46,626 nucleotides of DNA, taken from positions 5,818 to 52,443 of the forward strand of contig DEHM01000024.1 in the NCBI GenBank assembly GCA_002351925.1. Direction: 5' to 3'. The notes under the pieces are model-generated. The model was not told the origin of the DNA and searched no databases. It saw only the letters and a list, made by a program, of their open reading frames with translations. The position numbers and the translations under genes were made by a program. Every line of letters begins with the position of its first letter. Positions within the stretch are counted from its first letter, which is position 1. Source of the DNA: Bacteroidales bacterium UBA2800 (GTDB lineage Bacteria; Bacteroidota; Bacteroidia; Bacteroidales; Paludibacteraceae). Positions 7,510 to 17,012 of the stretch are shown piece after piece.

Positions 7510-8844
7510 TTATTTTCCTTTGCCGGTGCGGAAGCTGATCTCGCTTTTCCACGGGCCTAACTCATAAGTCTCGCCGGTCTCCAGCGTGACGGTCTGCGGC
7601 TCGGCGCTCATGTTCATCACGGCAATCACTTCGTTCATCAGGTGCTTGCCCTGTTTGTAGCGCTTGCAGGCGAAGATGTGCTCGTTGTCGCAGGCGATAC
7701 GCTCCATGGGCGCACCTACCTCGGGCGAGAAGAGCGCTTTGTTGGCTTCACGCATCTTGTTCAGGTTTTTGTACAACTCTGCCTGCGCATATGCCTCGTC
7801 GGTGTCGATCGTGTCTTTCTCGAAGAACTGCAGACGATGGTGGTTGCCGCTCAGCTGACCCGTGTAGATCATCGGCATACCCGGCACGATGTAGCAGAAG
7901 GCAGCAAACAGCTTCGCTGCATCGCCCATGCGCTCGAACTCGGTACCTGCCCAACTGTTCTCGTCGTGGTTGGAGATGAAGTTCATACGGATAGCCTCGG
8001 GACGAATGGTGGTGTCGGCTTTTGCAAAATAGTCCCACAGATCCTCCACCGTGTTCTTACCTTGGGCTACGCCGTTCATCAGTTTATGGAGCGTCCAGCC
8101 GTAGTACATGTCGAAAGCGGTCTCCGTGAGCTCCTGTGCCTTGTCTTCGTCCTCGGCCAGGGTGAACATATCCGGATGCGTCAGGCGCAAGTCGCCCATG
8201 GCCCAGTTCCAGAAGTCGGTCGGCACCTCGCCCGCTACGTCGCAACGGAAACCGTCGATGCCGATAGAGTCCATCCACCAATGCATAGCCTTGAGCATCT
8301 CGTTGCGCATATCCTGGTTGTCGTAGTTGAGTTTGCTGATGTCCGTCCAGTCGTATTGTACCATCAGGTTGCCCAGACTGTCGCGATAGTGCCAGCCTTC
8401 GTTCTTCGTCCACTCGCTATCCGGCGCGGTGTGGTTGGCTACCCAGTCGAGGATAACTTTGAAACCCATCTTGTGGGCCTTGGCCAGGAAATGCTCGAAG
8501 TCGGCACGTGTACCGAACTCGGGGTTGATGGCGCAGTAGTCGATGATGGAGTAGTAGCTGCCCAGCGTGCCCTTGCGGGTGATCTGGCCGATAGGCTGAC
8601 AGGGCATTACCCAGATGATGTCAATACCATTCTCTTTGAGGGTAGGGAGCAGCGCCTCGGCGGCCCGGAACGTACCTTCCGGCGTAGCCTGACGGGTGTT
8701 GAGTTCGTAGATAGTAGCGTCGTACGCCCATTTCGGGTGACGCAACTCGATTTGTTCTGCGCAGCTCGCAAAAGTCAGGAGAGTCAGCGCAAAGAGGAGT
8801 GCCTTTTTCTTAGCCATAAAGGCACGATTAATTTCATTTTTCAT
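7510..8844 (-). CDS. GH13 alpha-amylase-family lipoprotein
   Basis: A 444-residue glycoside hydrolase. The signal MAKKKALLFALTLLTFASC predicts a lipoprotein exported to the envelope. The GH13 barrel carries DWVANH (133-138), GFRCDVA with nucleophile Asp202, TLAEDED with the acid/base at Glu231, and SNHDE with Asp294. Substrates are probably alpha-1,4-glucans or maltooligosaccharides. The start at 8844 overlaps the upstream amylase stop as ATGA. The internal ATG at 8817 gives a more canonical signal peptide and may be the true start. Forms a two-gene unit with the next amylase. Confidence 0.88.
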   Translation of the reverse strand: MKNEINRAFMAKKKALLFALTLLTFASCAEQIELRHPKWAYDATIYELNTRQATPEGTFRAAEALLPTLKENGIDIIWVMPCQPIGQITRKGTLGSYYSIIDYCAINPEFGTRADFEHFLAKAHKMGFKVILDWVANHTAPDSEWTKNEGWHYRDSLGNLMVQYDWTDISKLNYDNQDMRNEMLKAMHWWMDSIGIDGFRCDVAGEVPTDFWNWAMGDLRLTHPDMFTLAEDEDKAQELTETAFDMYYGWTLHKLMNGVAQGKNTVEDLWDYFAKADTTIRPEAIRMNFISNHDENSWAGTEFERMGDAAKLFAAFCYIVPGMPMIYTGQLSGNHHRLQFFEKDTIDTDEAYAQAELYKNLNKMREANKALFSPEVGAPMERIACDNEHIFACKRYKQGKHLMNEVIAVMNMSAEPQTVTLETGETYELGPWKSEISFRTGKGK

Positions 8845-10883
8845 TCGTTTGTAATATTATAGGTTAGTTCGTTGCGGTTGATGGTGACGATGACCTGCTT
8901 GCCCAGATAGACGCGGGCGTACTTGATCTCGTCGGCTGTGCTCTCCAGCGGAATGAGGTCGCCGTAGAGCAGCGGCATCGACAGACGGCGCATATGAATG
9001 AGTTCAGCCACTTGCTCGCGCATCTGTTTCTCCTCGTCGTTGAGGGTCTCGAAGCGCATCATGTGGCGGTTGTCCGGGTCGTTGCCGCCCACCTCGCCGT
9101 ACTCGTCGCCCTGGTAGATACAGGGTACGCCGGGTAGCGTCAGGTTGATGACCTCGAGCAGCAGCGCACGCTTGTAGGCCGTCTCCGCGTCGCCGATACC
9201 CACTTCCTGGGTCCAGCCTTCTTCCTTACCCTGGCTGTGGATGTCGATAGCTCCGCCGGCGATAGAGGCAAAACGTATCTGATCGTGATTGCCGCTGATG
9301 TTACCCATGGTATGGTGAGCGCCGTAGGTGGCCAGCGAAGTCAGCTCGTTCTGCAGCACCTGGTCCATGCCCGTCAGGCCGCACAGCGCCTCGCGAGTGG
9401 TGAAATAGACGTTGAAGTCGAACTGCGCATTCAGCATACCCGTCTTCACGTAGCTGCCGATGAGTTCCGGACTGCCGTAGGTTTCGCCGATCATCCAGAT
9501 AGGCCGTCCCGGCCAGCGGGCAGCTATCTTCTGACCCAGCATACGCCAGTAGCCTTCGGGGATATGCTTGCAGGCGTCGTGACGGAAGCCGTCCAACTCG
9601 TAGTTCTCCAGCCAGTAGAGCGCGCTATCGGTCATCTGCTCGCATACCTCCTCGCGCTCCAGGTCGAGCGTCGGGATATGCTTGTCGAACCAGGTCGTCA
9701 GGCGTGCTTCGTCCCAGAGCTCGAAGTTACGACGTCCGTCGGGTAGGATAGAGTCGGTGTGCCAGTCGGGATGTTGCTGCAGCGTAGGCGAGTTGATATG
9801 CATATGGTTGGCCACATAGTCCAGCACCACGTTTATCTCGTGCGCGTGCGCGCTATCTAATAAGGTGCGCAACTCGTCGGGCGTACCGAAACGCTGCTCC
9901 AGTTGCGTCGCGTAGATAGGCCAGTAGCCGTGGTAACCGCTGAAGCGGGTATAGGTCTTCGCCGGGTCGTATTTATTGCCGTTTTTGAACACGTAGCAAC
10001 CCCAAGCATCCCAAGGGTTCTGGGTGATCGGGCTTATCCACAGCGTGTTGACACCCAGTTTGTCGAAATAGCCGTCGCTTATCTTCTTGGTCACACCGGC
10101 CAGGTCGCCGCCCTGATAGTCGACGATGTCGAGCACCTCCGGCGAGTTCATCTTCCAGTCGTTAGCCTCGTTGCCGTTGAAGAAACGGTCAACCAGCAGT
10201 GAGTAGAGCACCTGTGCCTGCTGATCGTGGCGGTTGAGCTGTGCGGCGTCGCTGATGATCTGTCCGTCCTGCAGCGGCAACAGCAGGTCGTTGTACAGAT
10301 ACTGCTCATCCTCGGCAAACACACGCAGATAGGCGCGTCCGGTGCTGCAGCGCTTCACCTCCTCGCTCTCATTGAGACGCAGCAGCCAACTGCCGTCGGC
10401 GTCTTGCTCCCAGCAGCTCTGCGGCAGCGACATGTTCTGTACGTAGGCCGTCAGACTCGGGTTAGCCACCACCTCGTGGAAACCGACGCGCAGCACGCCG
10501 TCGGCATAACCCAGCGACATCAACGACTGACGTACCGGCTTGGCCGGCAGTACCGCGATAGAGAACGTAGCCTGACGGCTATAGACGTTGAGCGCGTGGA
10601 TCGAACGATCGTGATTGACGATATCCATCTCACGCACTACCTGTTTCGTGCCCACCAGGTTGATGCAGTCCAGCTGACCGCTACCCATCCAGTGCAGTCC
10701 GCGCCAGAGCAAGGTGTCACCATACAGCGCCGGCGTATAATCGGTCAGCACTACGTGCATCGTGTCCGACGTCATACGGATAGGCATGATAGGATCACTC
10801 ACCGCCAGCCGTTCGGCCACAGCACTGCGTTGACAACTCGCCGCACACACGGCAATCAATAAGACATAAAGGAGTTTTTTCAT
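8841..10883 (-). CDS. Large GH13 alpha-amylase-family lipoprotein
   Basis: A 680-residue protein. MKKLLYVLLIAVCAASC is a lipoprotein signal with Cys17. An N-terminal beta-rich region of about 200 residues, similar to those of neopullulanase/cyclomaltodextrinase-type enzymes, precedes the barrel. The barrel shows LDYVANH, GFRHDACKH with nucleophile Asp436, WMIGETYG with Glu467 and SGNHDQ with Asp534. Start 10883 was chosen over the upstream in-frame ATG (10916) because the latter lies at or upstream of the promoter -7 element. No susC or susD genes flank it in this window. Confidence 0.88.
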   Translation of the reverse strand: MKKLLYVLLIAVCAASCQRSAVAERLAVSDPIMPIRMTSDTMHVVLTDYTPALYGDTLLWRGLHWMGSGQLDCINLVGTKQVVREMDIVNHDRSIHALNVYSRQATFSIAVLPAKPVRQSLMSLGYADGVLRVGFHEVVANPSLTAYVQNMSLPQSCWEQDADGSWLLRLNESEEVKRCSTGRAYLRVFAEDEQYLYNDLLLPLQDGQIISDAAQLNRHDQQAQVLYSLLVDRFFNGNEANDWKMNSPEVLDIVDYQGGDLAGVTKKISDGYFDKLGVNTLWISPITQNPWDAWGCYVFKNGNKYDPAKTYTRFSGYHGYWPIYATQLEQRFGTPDELRTLLDSAHAHEINVVLDYVANHMHINSPTLQQHPDWHTDSILPDGRRNFELWDEARLTTWFDKHIPTLDLEREEVCEQMTDSALYWLENYELDGFRHDACKHIPEGYWRMLGQKIAARWPGRPIWMIGETYGSPELIGSYVKTGMLNAQFDFNVYFTTREALCGLTGMDQVLQNELTSLATYGAHHTMGNISGNHDQIRFASIAGGAIDIHSQGKEEGWTQEVGIGDAETAYKRALLLEVINLTLPGVPCIYQGDEYGEVGGNDPDNRHMMRFETLNDEEKQMREQVAELIHMRRLSMPLLYGDLIPLESTADEIKYARVYLGKQVIVTINRNELTYNITNE

Positions 10884-10905
10884 AGTATCACACAATTTTG
10901 CGCCG

Positions 10906-10938
10906 CAAAGGTACAATATTTTTTCGATATATGCAAAT
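10906..10938 (-). promoter_or_regulatory. Promoter of the amylase operon
   Basis: On the minus strand TACCTTTG (10906-10913) is the -7 element and TTTG (10935-10938) the -33 element, with a 21-bp spacer. The -7 element overlaps the inverted repeat TTTGC-GGC-GCAAA. Confidence 0.8.
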
Positions 10939-10976
10939 TATTTCGCAAGAAAGCACAAAAAAAGAGTAAGCAACTT

Positions 10977-11013
10977 AAAACGGACGACTACCAAATGGTA
11001 ATACGTCCGTTTT
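10977..11013 (-). terminator. Hairpin downstream of tRNA-Thr
   Basis: The 10-bp stem AAAACGGACG / CGTCCGTTTT has a smaller TACC/GGTA stem inside its loop. It starts 3 bp past the tRNA 3' end and ends in a T run on the minus strand. Confidence 0.75.
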
Positions 11014-11015
11014 AG

Positions 11016-11088
<73 letters not shown>

Positions 11089-11147
11089 GAAAGCGGGTGC
11101 AAAGGTACTGCTTTTTTTTGAATTGACCAAATATTTCTGCAAAAAAT

Positions 11148-11178
11148 TTTGTACTTTGGTATATTTTTTGTATTTTTG
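11148..11178 (+). promoter_or_regulatory. Promoter of the DUF5103 gene
   Basis: TTTG 11148-11151, a 19-bp spacer and TATTTTTG 11171-11178. Only 10 nt separate the -7 element from the GTG start, so the transcript is probably leaderless or nearly so. Confidence 0.8.
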
Positions 11179-11188
11179 CAGCCGGAAA

Positions 11189-12442
11189 GTGAAGAAAACG
11201 ATTCTCATATGGGCTTTTTTGTGCGGCTGCCTCGCCCTCTCGGGCCAGGTTAGGGTGCGTTCGTTCTCCGAGCAGATCCGCACGCTGCGTGCCAGTCGTG
11301 CGTACCTCGTCTTGGACGGCGAGTCGATCGACGGCAGCGAGAGCGACAACACCATGGAGATCAGTTTCGACGAGATGAGCCACGACGTACATATGTACAC
11401 CTACATGGTGCGCCATATGACGGCCGACTGGTCGGCAGAGAGCAGTCTGACCTCCGGCGAGTACCTGCAGGGCTTCACTACGCAGGACATCGTGGATTAT
11501 GCCCACTCGCTCAATACCAGCCGCGAATATACCCACTATCGTTTCTCGTTCCCTAATTCGGATATGGTACTGCTCCGCAGTGGCAACTATCGCCTGACGG
11601 TCTACGAGGATGGCGATCCCGACAAACGGGTGGCCGAAGTGGACATCTGTGTGGTGGAACCGCTGACGAAGATAGAGGCGACGGTAAGGTCGAACACCGA
11701 TATCGAGTTCAATGGCCGTTACCAGCAGGTGGACGTAGAAGTGAAGCCGACGGCTATCGAGGTGCGCGATCCCGGTGAGCTGCGTGTGCTGGTGCGTCAG
11801 AACAACCGCACCGACAATCAGGTGTGGCTCACGCATCCTACTTTCTTCGACGCCCGCACGCTGCGTTATATAAACCGCAAGGAGCTTATCTTCGAGGGCG
11901 GCAACGAGTACCACCATTTCGATGCGTTCTCGCTCTATTTCGCGGGAGTGGGTATCGACCGGATGGTCTACGAGCTGGGCGACTACCACGCGCTGCTCTT
12001 GCCCAATGAGGTCCATCAGGGTATCTACACCCATGAGTATGACAGCGACGGCCGCTTCGTCGTCAATGCCGAGCGTACGAGCGACGTTGACACTGAGGCG
12101 GAGTATGTATGGGTGCACTGGATGGTGCCCGTGCAGCAACCCTGGTTCGACGGCGCGCTCTACATAGGCGGCGAGCTCTTCCAGAATGAGTGTTCGCTCC
12201 GCAACCGTATGGAGTACGACAACCATAACCGCTGTTACCATCTCACGTCGCTCGTCAAGCAGGGCGGCTACGACTACCAGTTCTGGTTCGTCGGCAAAGG
12301 GACGCAAAACAAAACTACCACCCAACGTGTGGATGGTAGCTATTGGCAGACGGAAAACGAGTATACCGTGCTGGTCTACTGGCGACCGTTTGGTGCGCGG
12401 TACGACCGTCTGGTAGGATTCATCAGTCGTCGATCCGAATGA
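11189..12442 (+). CDS. DUF5103-family secreted protein
   Basis: A 417-residue protein with a signal peptide (KKTILIWAFLCGCLALSGQ). The body is beta-rich and Tyr/Asp-rich, with features of the Bacteroidetes family DUF5103 (SRAYLVLDGESI near the N-terminus, HYRFSFPN, SGNYRLTVYEDGD, EYVWVHWMVP and a C-terminal YTVLVYWRPFGARYDRLVG). Molecular function is not known. GTG 11189 was chosen because it is the only suitable start after the promoter; the longer frame would begin inside the tRNA gene. Its 3' end overlaps the convergent PepSY-like gene by 20 bp. Confidence 0.85.
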   Translation: MKKTILIWAFLCGCLALSGQVRVRSFSEQIRTLRASRAYLVLDGESIDGSESDNTMEISFDEMSHDVHMYTYMVRHMTADWSAESSLTSGEYLQGFTTQDIVDYAHSLNTSREYTHYRFSFPNSDMVLLRSGNYRLTVYEDGDPDKRVAEVDICVVEPLTKIEATVRSNTDIEFNGRYQQVDVEVKPTAIEVRDPGELRVLVRQNNRTDNQVWLTHPTFFDARTLRYINRKELIFEGGNEYHHFDAFSLYFAGVGIDRMVYELGDYHALLLPNEVHQGIYTHEYDSDGRFVVNAERTSDVDTEAEYVWVHWMVPVQQPWFDGALYIGGELFQNECSLRNRMEYDNHNRCYHLTSLVKQGGYDYQFWFVGKGTQNKTTTQRVDGSYWQTENEYTVLVYWRPFGARYDRLVGFISRRSE

Positions 12443-12860
12443 ACTTGCCCTTCTTGCTGAAGATCATTTCCATATCGTCGTCCAGCTCTACTTTCTGACT
12501 CAGGTTCTCCACCTCATACTTGGTGATGATGGCGTTCGGGCAAGTAGCCTTGACGTATTTGATGACGTCCTGCGGCAACATAGCCTCCAGAATACCCTTT
12601 TTGTTCTTGATCTCTTTCAGACGTGCCTTGTGGTCGTATTTGAACTTGGTATCGTCTGCCAGCAGGAACTCGTACACATAGTGACGAGGCATCGTGCGCT
12701 GGGAGGTGATAAAGCGGATCTGATCTTCCGTGAAGTTCTTCTCCACTTCTTTCTTTACTTCCTTCGGAAGGTTCTTAAATGCGATAGGCTGCTTGCCGCG
12801 AGCCTGAATGCCCATGGTGAACAGCGCCACCAGCAGGGCGAGAATAGTAATACGTTTCAT
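12423..12860 (-). CDS. PepSY-like (DUF2874-type) periplasmic protein
   Basis: A 145-residue protein with signal peptide MKRITILALLVALFTMGIQA. The mature part reads as two PepSY/BLIP-like repeats: LPKEVKKEVEKNF...YEFLLADDTKFKYDHKARLKEI, then LPQDVIKYVKATCPNAIITKYEVE...YxF-like EMIFSKKGKFIRIDD. Such proteins are common and uncharacterised in Bacteroidetes. It is the last gene of the lysS-gpsA-pgi transcript, 27 bp after pgi, and converges on the DUF5103 gene with a 20-bp overlap. Confidence 0.8.
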   Translation of the reverse strand: MKRITILALLVALFTMGIQARGKQPIAFKNLPKEVKKEVEKNFTEDQIRFITSQRTMPRHYVYEFLLADDTKFKYDHKARLKEIKNKKGILEAMLPQDVIKYVKATCPNAIITKYEVENLSQKVELDDDMEMIFSKKGKFIRIDD

Positions 12861-12887
12861 ATTGTCTTCTAAAATCGTTTCGTTTGC

Positions 12888-14231
12888 TTATTTGGCCAGT
12901 CGCGCACGGATAGCTTTCGAAGCCTCTTCATAGCCGGGCTTATTGAGCAGCGCGAACATGTTCTTCTTGTAGTCCTCTACGCCCGGTTGGTTGAACGGAT
13001 TGACGCCCAGCACATAGCCGGAGATACCGCAGCCGCGCTCGAAGAAATAGATGAACTGACCGATGTTATACTCGTCGATCTTCTCGAACGAGATATGGAT
13101 ATTGGGCACGCCGCCGTCCACGTGGGCGAGTTGGGTGCCGAGTTCAGCCATCTTGTTGACTTCGTCCACACGCTTGCCGGCCAGGAAGTTCAGGCCGTCC
13201 AGGTTCTCCTCGTCGGTCGGCACGAGCACTTTCTTGTTGGCTTGCTCTACCGAGATGACGGTCTCGAAGATAGTACGCTCGCCGTCCTGAATCCACTGAC
13301 CCATCGAGTGCAAGTCGGTCGTAAAGTCGACGCTGGCCGGGAAGATAGCCTTGTGGTCCTTACCTTCGCTCTCGCCGTACAGCTGCTTCCACCACTCGCT
13401 GAAATAGTGCAGCTTGGGGTTGAAGTTGACGAGTATCTCTATCTTCTTGCCGTTCTGATAGAGGGCATTACGCATGGCGGCATACTGGCATGCGAGGTTC
13501 TCGTCGTATTTGACGCTCACATCCGTCGCTTTCTCCATGTCTTGCGCACCGCGTACCAGCGCCTTGATGTCTCCGCCGGCTACGGCGATAGGCAGCAGGC
13601 CTACCGGCGTCAGCACCGAGAAACGACCGCCTACGTTGTCCGGAATGACGAAGGTCTTATAGCCCTCTTTGGTAGCCAGGCTGCGCAGCGCACCTTTGGC
13701 GCGGTCGGTAACAGCCACGATACGATGTTTGGCTTCCTCTTTGCCTACCTGCTTCTCCAGCATGGTTTTCAGCAGACGGAAGGCGAGTGCCGTCTCGGTC
13801 GTCGTACCTGACTTGGAGATATTGATGATACCGAACTGCTTGTCGGCGATGAACTCCATCAGCTCTGCCAGGTAGTCCTCGCCGATGTTGTTACCGGCAT
13901 ATACTACGTACGGGTTCTTGCGGTCTTTGGCCACAAACGCGTCGAAAGCGGAGCAGAGTGCCTCGTTGACGGCACGTGCACCCAGGTAGGAACCGCCGAT
14001 ACCGGCTACTATCACTACCTCGCAACGCTTACGCAGCTCGTCGGCACATGCCTGTACCTCATCCAGAAACGCGTCGCTGATCGACGAGGGTAGGTGTACC
14101 CAGCCGATATAGTCGTTACCTGCACCCTGACCGTTCTCCAACAGGAGATTAGCGGCCTCTGTCTGAGCTTTTAGTGGCTCCAATGCGCCTGCAGGCACAA
14201 AGCCCACAGCGTTCTTCAAACAAAGTTTCAT
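12888..14231 (-). CDS. pgi: Glucose-6-phosphate isomerase
   Basis: A 447-residue enzyme interconverting glucose-6-phosphate and fructose-6-phosphate in the cytoplasm. PGI signatures are visible: DNVGGRFSVLTPVGLLP, DFTTDLHSMGQWIQDG, and GIGGSYLGARAVNEAL near the N-terminus. The length matches the shorter bacterial PGI class. ATG 14231 follows the gpsA TAA after one base, which indicates translational coupling. Confidence 0.95.
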   Translation of the reverse strand: MKLCLKNAVGFVPAGALEPLKAQTEAANLLLENGQGAGNDYIGWVHLPSSISDAFLDEVQACADELRKRCEVVIVAGIGGSYLGARAVNEALCSAFDAFVAKDRKNPYVVYAGNNIGEDYLAELMEFIADKQFGIINISKSGTTTETALAFRLLKTMLEKQVGKEEAKHRIVAVTDRAKGALRSLATKEGYKTFVIPDNVGGRFSVLTPVGLLPIAVAGGDIKALVRGAQDMEKATDVSVKYDENLACQYAAMRNALYQNGKKIEILVNFNPKLHYFSEWWKQLYGESEGKDHKAIFPASVDFTTDLHSMGQWIQDGERTIFETVISVEQANKKVLVPTDEENLDGLNFLAGKRVDEVNKMAELGTQLAHVDGGVPNIHISFEKIDEYNIGQFIYFFERGCGISGYVLGVNPFNQPGVEDYKKNMFALLNKPGYEEASKAIRARLAK

Positions 14232-14232
14232 G

Positions 14233-15222
14233 TTATTGTAGTTTTGTTGTTAATGACTTGATAATCGGTTTTGCTTTCTGGCGGTTGTAGAGTATCTCGT
14301 ACATCGCGTCCACGATGGGCAGCGACACCTGCATCCGCTCGTTAGCCAGGTGGATAGCCTTGGTGCCGTAGTAGCCCTCGGCCACCATCTCCATCTCCAT
14401 CTGTGCCGCCTTCACCGAGTAACCCATACCCAGCATCTGACCGAACTGACGGTTGCGGCTGAACTGCGAATAGCCCGTCACCAGCACGTCGCCCAGGTAG
14501 CCCGAGGCGGTGATGTCACGCGGCACATTGCTCATGGCTGTAGCAAAACGCTGGATCTCCTGGATGGCGTTCGAGAGCAGCACCGCCTGGAAGTTATCGC
14601 CGTAGTGCAGCGCCTGGCACATACCTGCCGCTATCGCGTAGATGTTCTTCATCACCGAGCTGTACTCCAGTCCTGTCACGTCGCTCGACGTCGTCGTGTG
14701 TACGTAGTCGGTCTGGAACAGTTTAGCCCAAGCCTCGGCGTTCTGGCGGTTCTCGCAACCTATCGTCAGGTAGCTGAGACGCTCCAGCGCAATCTCCTCG
14801 GCGTGGCACGGACCAGCTATCACACCCAGTTGGTCCATAGGAATACCGAAACGGGTGTGCAGATAGTCGGTGATGATGACGTTCTCGTCGGGTATCATAC
14901 CCTTGACGGCAGAGATCACCACTTTGGCCGACATCGTGCGACGTATTTTCGTCAACGACTGTTTCACGTACGGCGACGGGATAGCCAGTATCAGGACGTC
15001 CGACTGCGCGATAGTCTGGTTGATGTCCGACGAGAAATGGATACGGCTCACGTCAAAACTGGCAGCGCCCAGATACGAGGGGTTCTTGCCGGTGGCGATA
15101 AACTCGTCAATCACCTCCTGACGGCGGATAAACCAGTTGATCTCTCCTTGGTTCATCATGACGATCTTCGCCAATGCGGTAGCCCAACTACCCGAACCCA
15201 ATATAGCTATTTTCTTATACAT
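14233..15222 (-). CDS. gpsA: Glycerol-3-phosphate dehydrogenase [NAD(P)+]
   Basis: A 329-residue enzyme making sn-glycerol-3-phosphate from dihydroxyacetone phosphate for phospholipid synthesis. The N-terminal Rossmann motif is ILGSGSWATALA. AGPCHAEEIA and the catalytic-lysine region SSVMKNIYAIAAG follow. Start MYKKIAILGSGSW (15222) was chosen because the nucleotide-binding motif should lie a few residues from the N-terminus. The five-residue upstream extension is repeat-derived. The gap to lysS is a 7-bp array. Confidence 0.95.
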   Translation of the reverse strand: MYKKIAILGSGSWATALAKIVMMNQGEINWFIRRQEVIDEFIATGKNPSYLGAASFDVSRIHFSSDINQTIAQSDVLILAIPSPYVKQSLTKIRRTMSAKVVISAVKGMIPDENVIITDYLHTRFGIPMDQLGVIAGPCHAEEIALERLSYLTIGCENRQNAEAWAKLFQTDYVHTTTSSDVTGLEYSSVMKNIYAIAAGMCQALHYGDNFQAVLLSNAIQEIQRFATAMSNVPRDITASGYLGDVLVTGYSQFSRNRQFGQMLGMGYSVKAAQMEMEMVAEGYYGTKAIHLANERMQVSLPIVDAMYEILYNRQKAKPIIKSLTTKLQ

Positions 15223-15258
15223 AGAAAATCTCAAATTTCAAATCTCCAATTTCAAATT
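15223..15258 (-). repeat. 7-bp tandem array between lysS and gpsA
   Basis: On the minus strand five gapless heptamers of the form RATTTGA run from 15258 to 15224. The lysS stop TGA (15254-15252) ends unit 1, and the gpsA ATG follows the last unit by one base. The words AATTTGA and GATTTGA recur at 23244-23271 on the other strand. Confidence 0.9.
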
Positions 15259-16823
15259 ACTTCCGGTTTCATCGTGGGAAACAGAAGTACCTCTTGAATG
15301 GTCGGCTGACCGGTCATCAGGATGGCCAGGCGGTCGATACCGATGCCGATACCCGACGTAGGCGGCATGCCATATTCCAGCGCGCGCATAAAGTCATGGT
15401 CGATGACCATGGCCTCGTCGTCACCCTTGTCTGCCAGTTTCATCTGCTCTACGAAGCGGTTGTATTGGTCAATCGGGTCGTTCAGCTCGCTGTAGGCGTT
15501 GGCCAGCTCTTTGCCGTTGACCATCAACTCGAAGCGCTCGGTCAGACCCGGCTTCGAGCGGTGCATCTTCGTCAGCGGCGACATCTCCACGGGGTAGTCG
15601 GTGATGAAGGTCGGCTGGATAAACGTACCCTCGCACGTCTCGCCGAAGATCTCATCGATGAGTTTGCCCTTACCCATGTGCTCGGTGTCCTCTACGCCCA
15701 GTTTCTTGGCCTCTGCGCGGATCTCATCCTCGGACATGGAAGCCAGATCGAGCCCGGTCTTTTCCTTGATGGCATCGAGGATAGGCAGACGACGATACGG
15801 CGCTTTGAAATCCACTTCGTGATCACCGATCTGCACCTTGGTGGTACCGTTGACGGCAATCGCGATCTTCTCCAATAATTGCTCCGTGAACGACATCATC
15901 CAGTTATAGTCCTTGTACTGTACATAGAGTTCCATACAGGTGAACTCGGGGTTGTGACTGCGATCCATTCCTTCGTTACGGAAGTTACGGCCTATCTCGT
16001 ACACACCCTCAAAACCGCCTACGATCAGGCGCTTCAGGTACAACTCCGTCGCGATACGCAGGTACATATCTACGTCCAGCGTGTTATGATGGGTGATGAA
16101 CGGGCGCGCGCTCGCGCCGCCTGCTATCTGCTGCAGTATCGGGGTCTCCACCTCGGTGTAGCCTGCCTCGTCGAACACCTGACGCATCGTGCGCAGGATG
16201 GTCGCACGTTTCAAGAAGGTGTCCTTCACGCCCTCGTTCACCACGAGGTCCACATAGCGCTGACGATAGCGCTGCTCCGGATCATTGAATCCGTCGTACG
16301 CCACACCGTCTTTGTACTTCACGATAGGTAGCGGACGAAGCGATTTGGCCAGCACGGTCAATTTCTTGGCGTGCACACTTATCTCGCCCATCTGCGTACG
16401 GAATACAAAACCCTCAATGCCGATAAAATCGCCTATATCCAGCAGTTTCTTGAATACCACATTGTACATCTGCTGCTCCACGGTTGTCGGCTGCTCGCCT
16501 TCGGCTACCGGAGCCTGAATGTCATCGCGGCTTACATATACCTGAATACGTCCCTTGGAGTCCTGCAGCTCGATAAACGAGGCCTTACCCATGATACGCT
16601 TACTCATCAGTCGCCCCGCGATACGCACTTCGTCACCCGTGTGCCATGATCCGCATGGCTGTTCGCCTCGGTCGCTGACCGCGCCTTCATCCACAAAACC
16701 TTGTTTGATTTCGGTCGAATAACCCGTCACTACATATTCATCAGCAGGGTAGGGATTGATACCCATCTCACGCATGGTCTGCAGACTCTGCCGACGAACC
16801 AATTCTTGTTCACTTAATTCCAT
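15252..16823 (-). CDS. lysS: Lysyl-tRNA synthetase, class II
   Basis: A 523-residue synthetase charging tRNA-Lys. An OB-fold anticodon-binding domain (about 60-200, VRIAGRLMSKRIMGKASFIELQD) precedes the class II core. Motif 2 is FRNEGMDRSHNPEFTCMELY and motif 3 is GMPPTSGIGIGIDRLAILMT. An ILEDLR-like C-terminal end, EVLLFPTMKPEVI, completes it. First gene of the lysS-gpsA-pgi-PepSY operon, with a promoter about 75 bp upstream. Confidence 0.96.
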   Translation of the reverse strand: MELSEQELVRRQSLQTMREMGINPYPADEYVVTGYSTEIKQGFVDEGAVSDRGEQPCGSWHTGDEVRIAGRLMSKRIMGKASFIELQDSKGRIQVYVSRDDIQAPVAEGEQPTTVEQQMYNVVFKKLLDIGDFIGIEGFVFRTQMGEISVHAKKLTVLAKSLRPLPIVKYKDGVAYDGFNDPEQRYRQRYVDLVVNEGVKDTFLKRATILRTMRQVFDEAGYTEVETPILQQIAGGASARPFITHHNTLDVDMYLRIATELYLKRLIVGGFEGVYEIGRNFRNEGMDRSHNPEFTCMELYVQYKDYNWMMSFTEQLLEKIAIAVNGTTKVQIGDHEVDFKAPYRRLPILDAIKEKTGLDLASMSEDEIRAEAKKLGVEDTEHMGKGKLIDEIFGETCEGTFIQPTFITDYPVEMSPLTKMHRSKPGLTERFELMVNGKELANAYSELNDPIDQYNRFVEQMKLADKGDDEAMVIDHDFMRALEYGMPPTSGIGIGIDRLAILMTGQPTIQEVLLFPTMKPEVI

Positions 16824-16899
16824 TATCTTCTTTCTGTTATATTTCTTAATATTTTCTGTCCGTTTCTTTCGAATTTATGTATTCACATAAAATCCGCTG

Positions 16900-16931
16900 C
16901 AAAGTTACTACATTTTTTTGACATATGCAAG
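16900..16931 (-). promoter_or_regulatory. Promoter of the lysS operon
   Basis: On the minus strand TAACTTTG (16900-16907) is the -7 element, with CTTG (16928-16931) as a partial -33 at 20-bp spacing. TTTGCAGCGG follows the -7 element. Confidence 0.7.
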
Positions 16932-16957
16932 AGTTTCTCTATTTTTTTGCCTTTTTG

Positions 16958-17001
16958 TTTGTGTATGTCGATTTTTTGTTGTACCTTTGCAGCCGCAAAG
17001 G
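16958..17001 (+). promoter_or_regulatory. Promoter of the winged-helix gene
   Basis: TTTG 16958-16961, a 20-bp spacer and TACCTTTG 16982-16989. The -7 element is part of a perfect inverted repeat CCTTTGC-AGCC-GCAAAGG (16984-17001), the longest of this type in the window. Confidence 0.8.
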
Positions 17002-17012
17002 TTTGATGAGTT

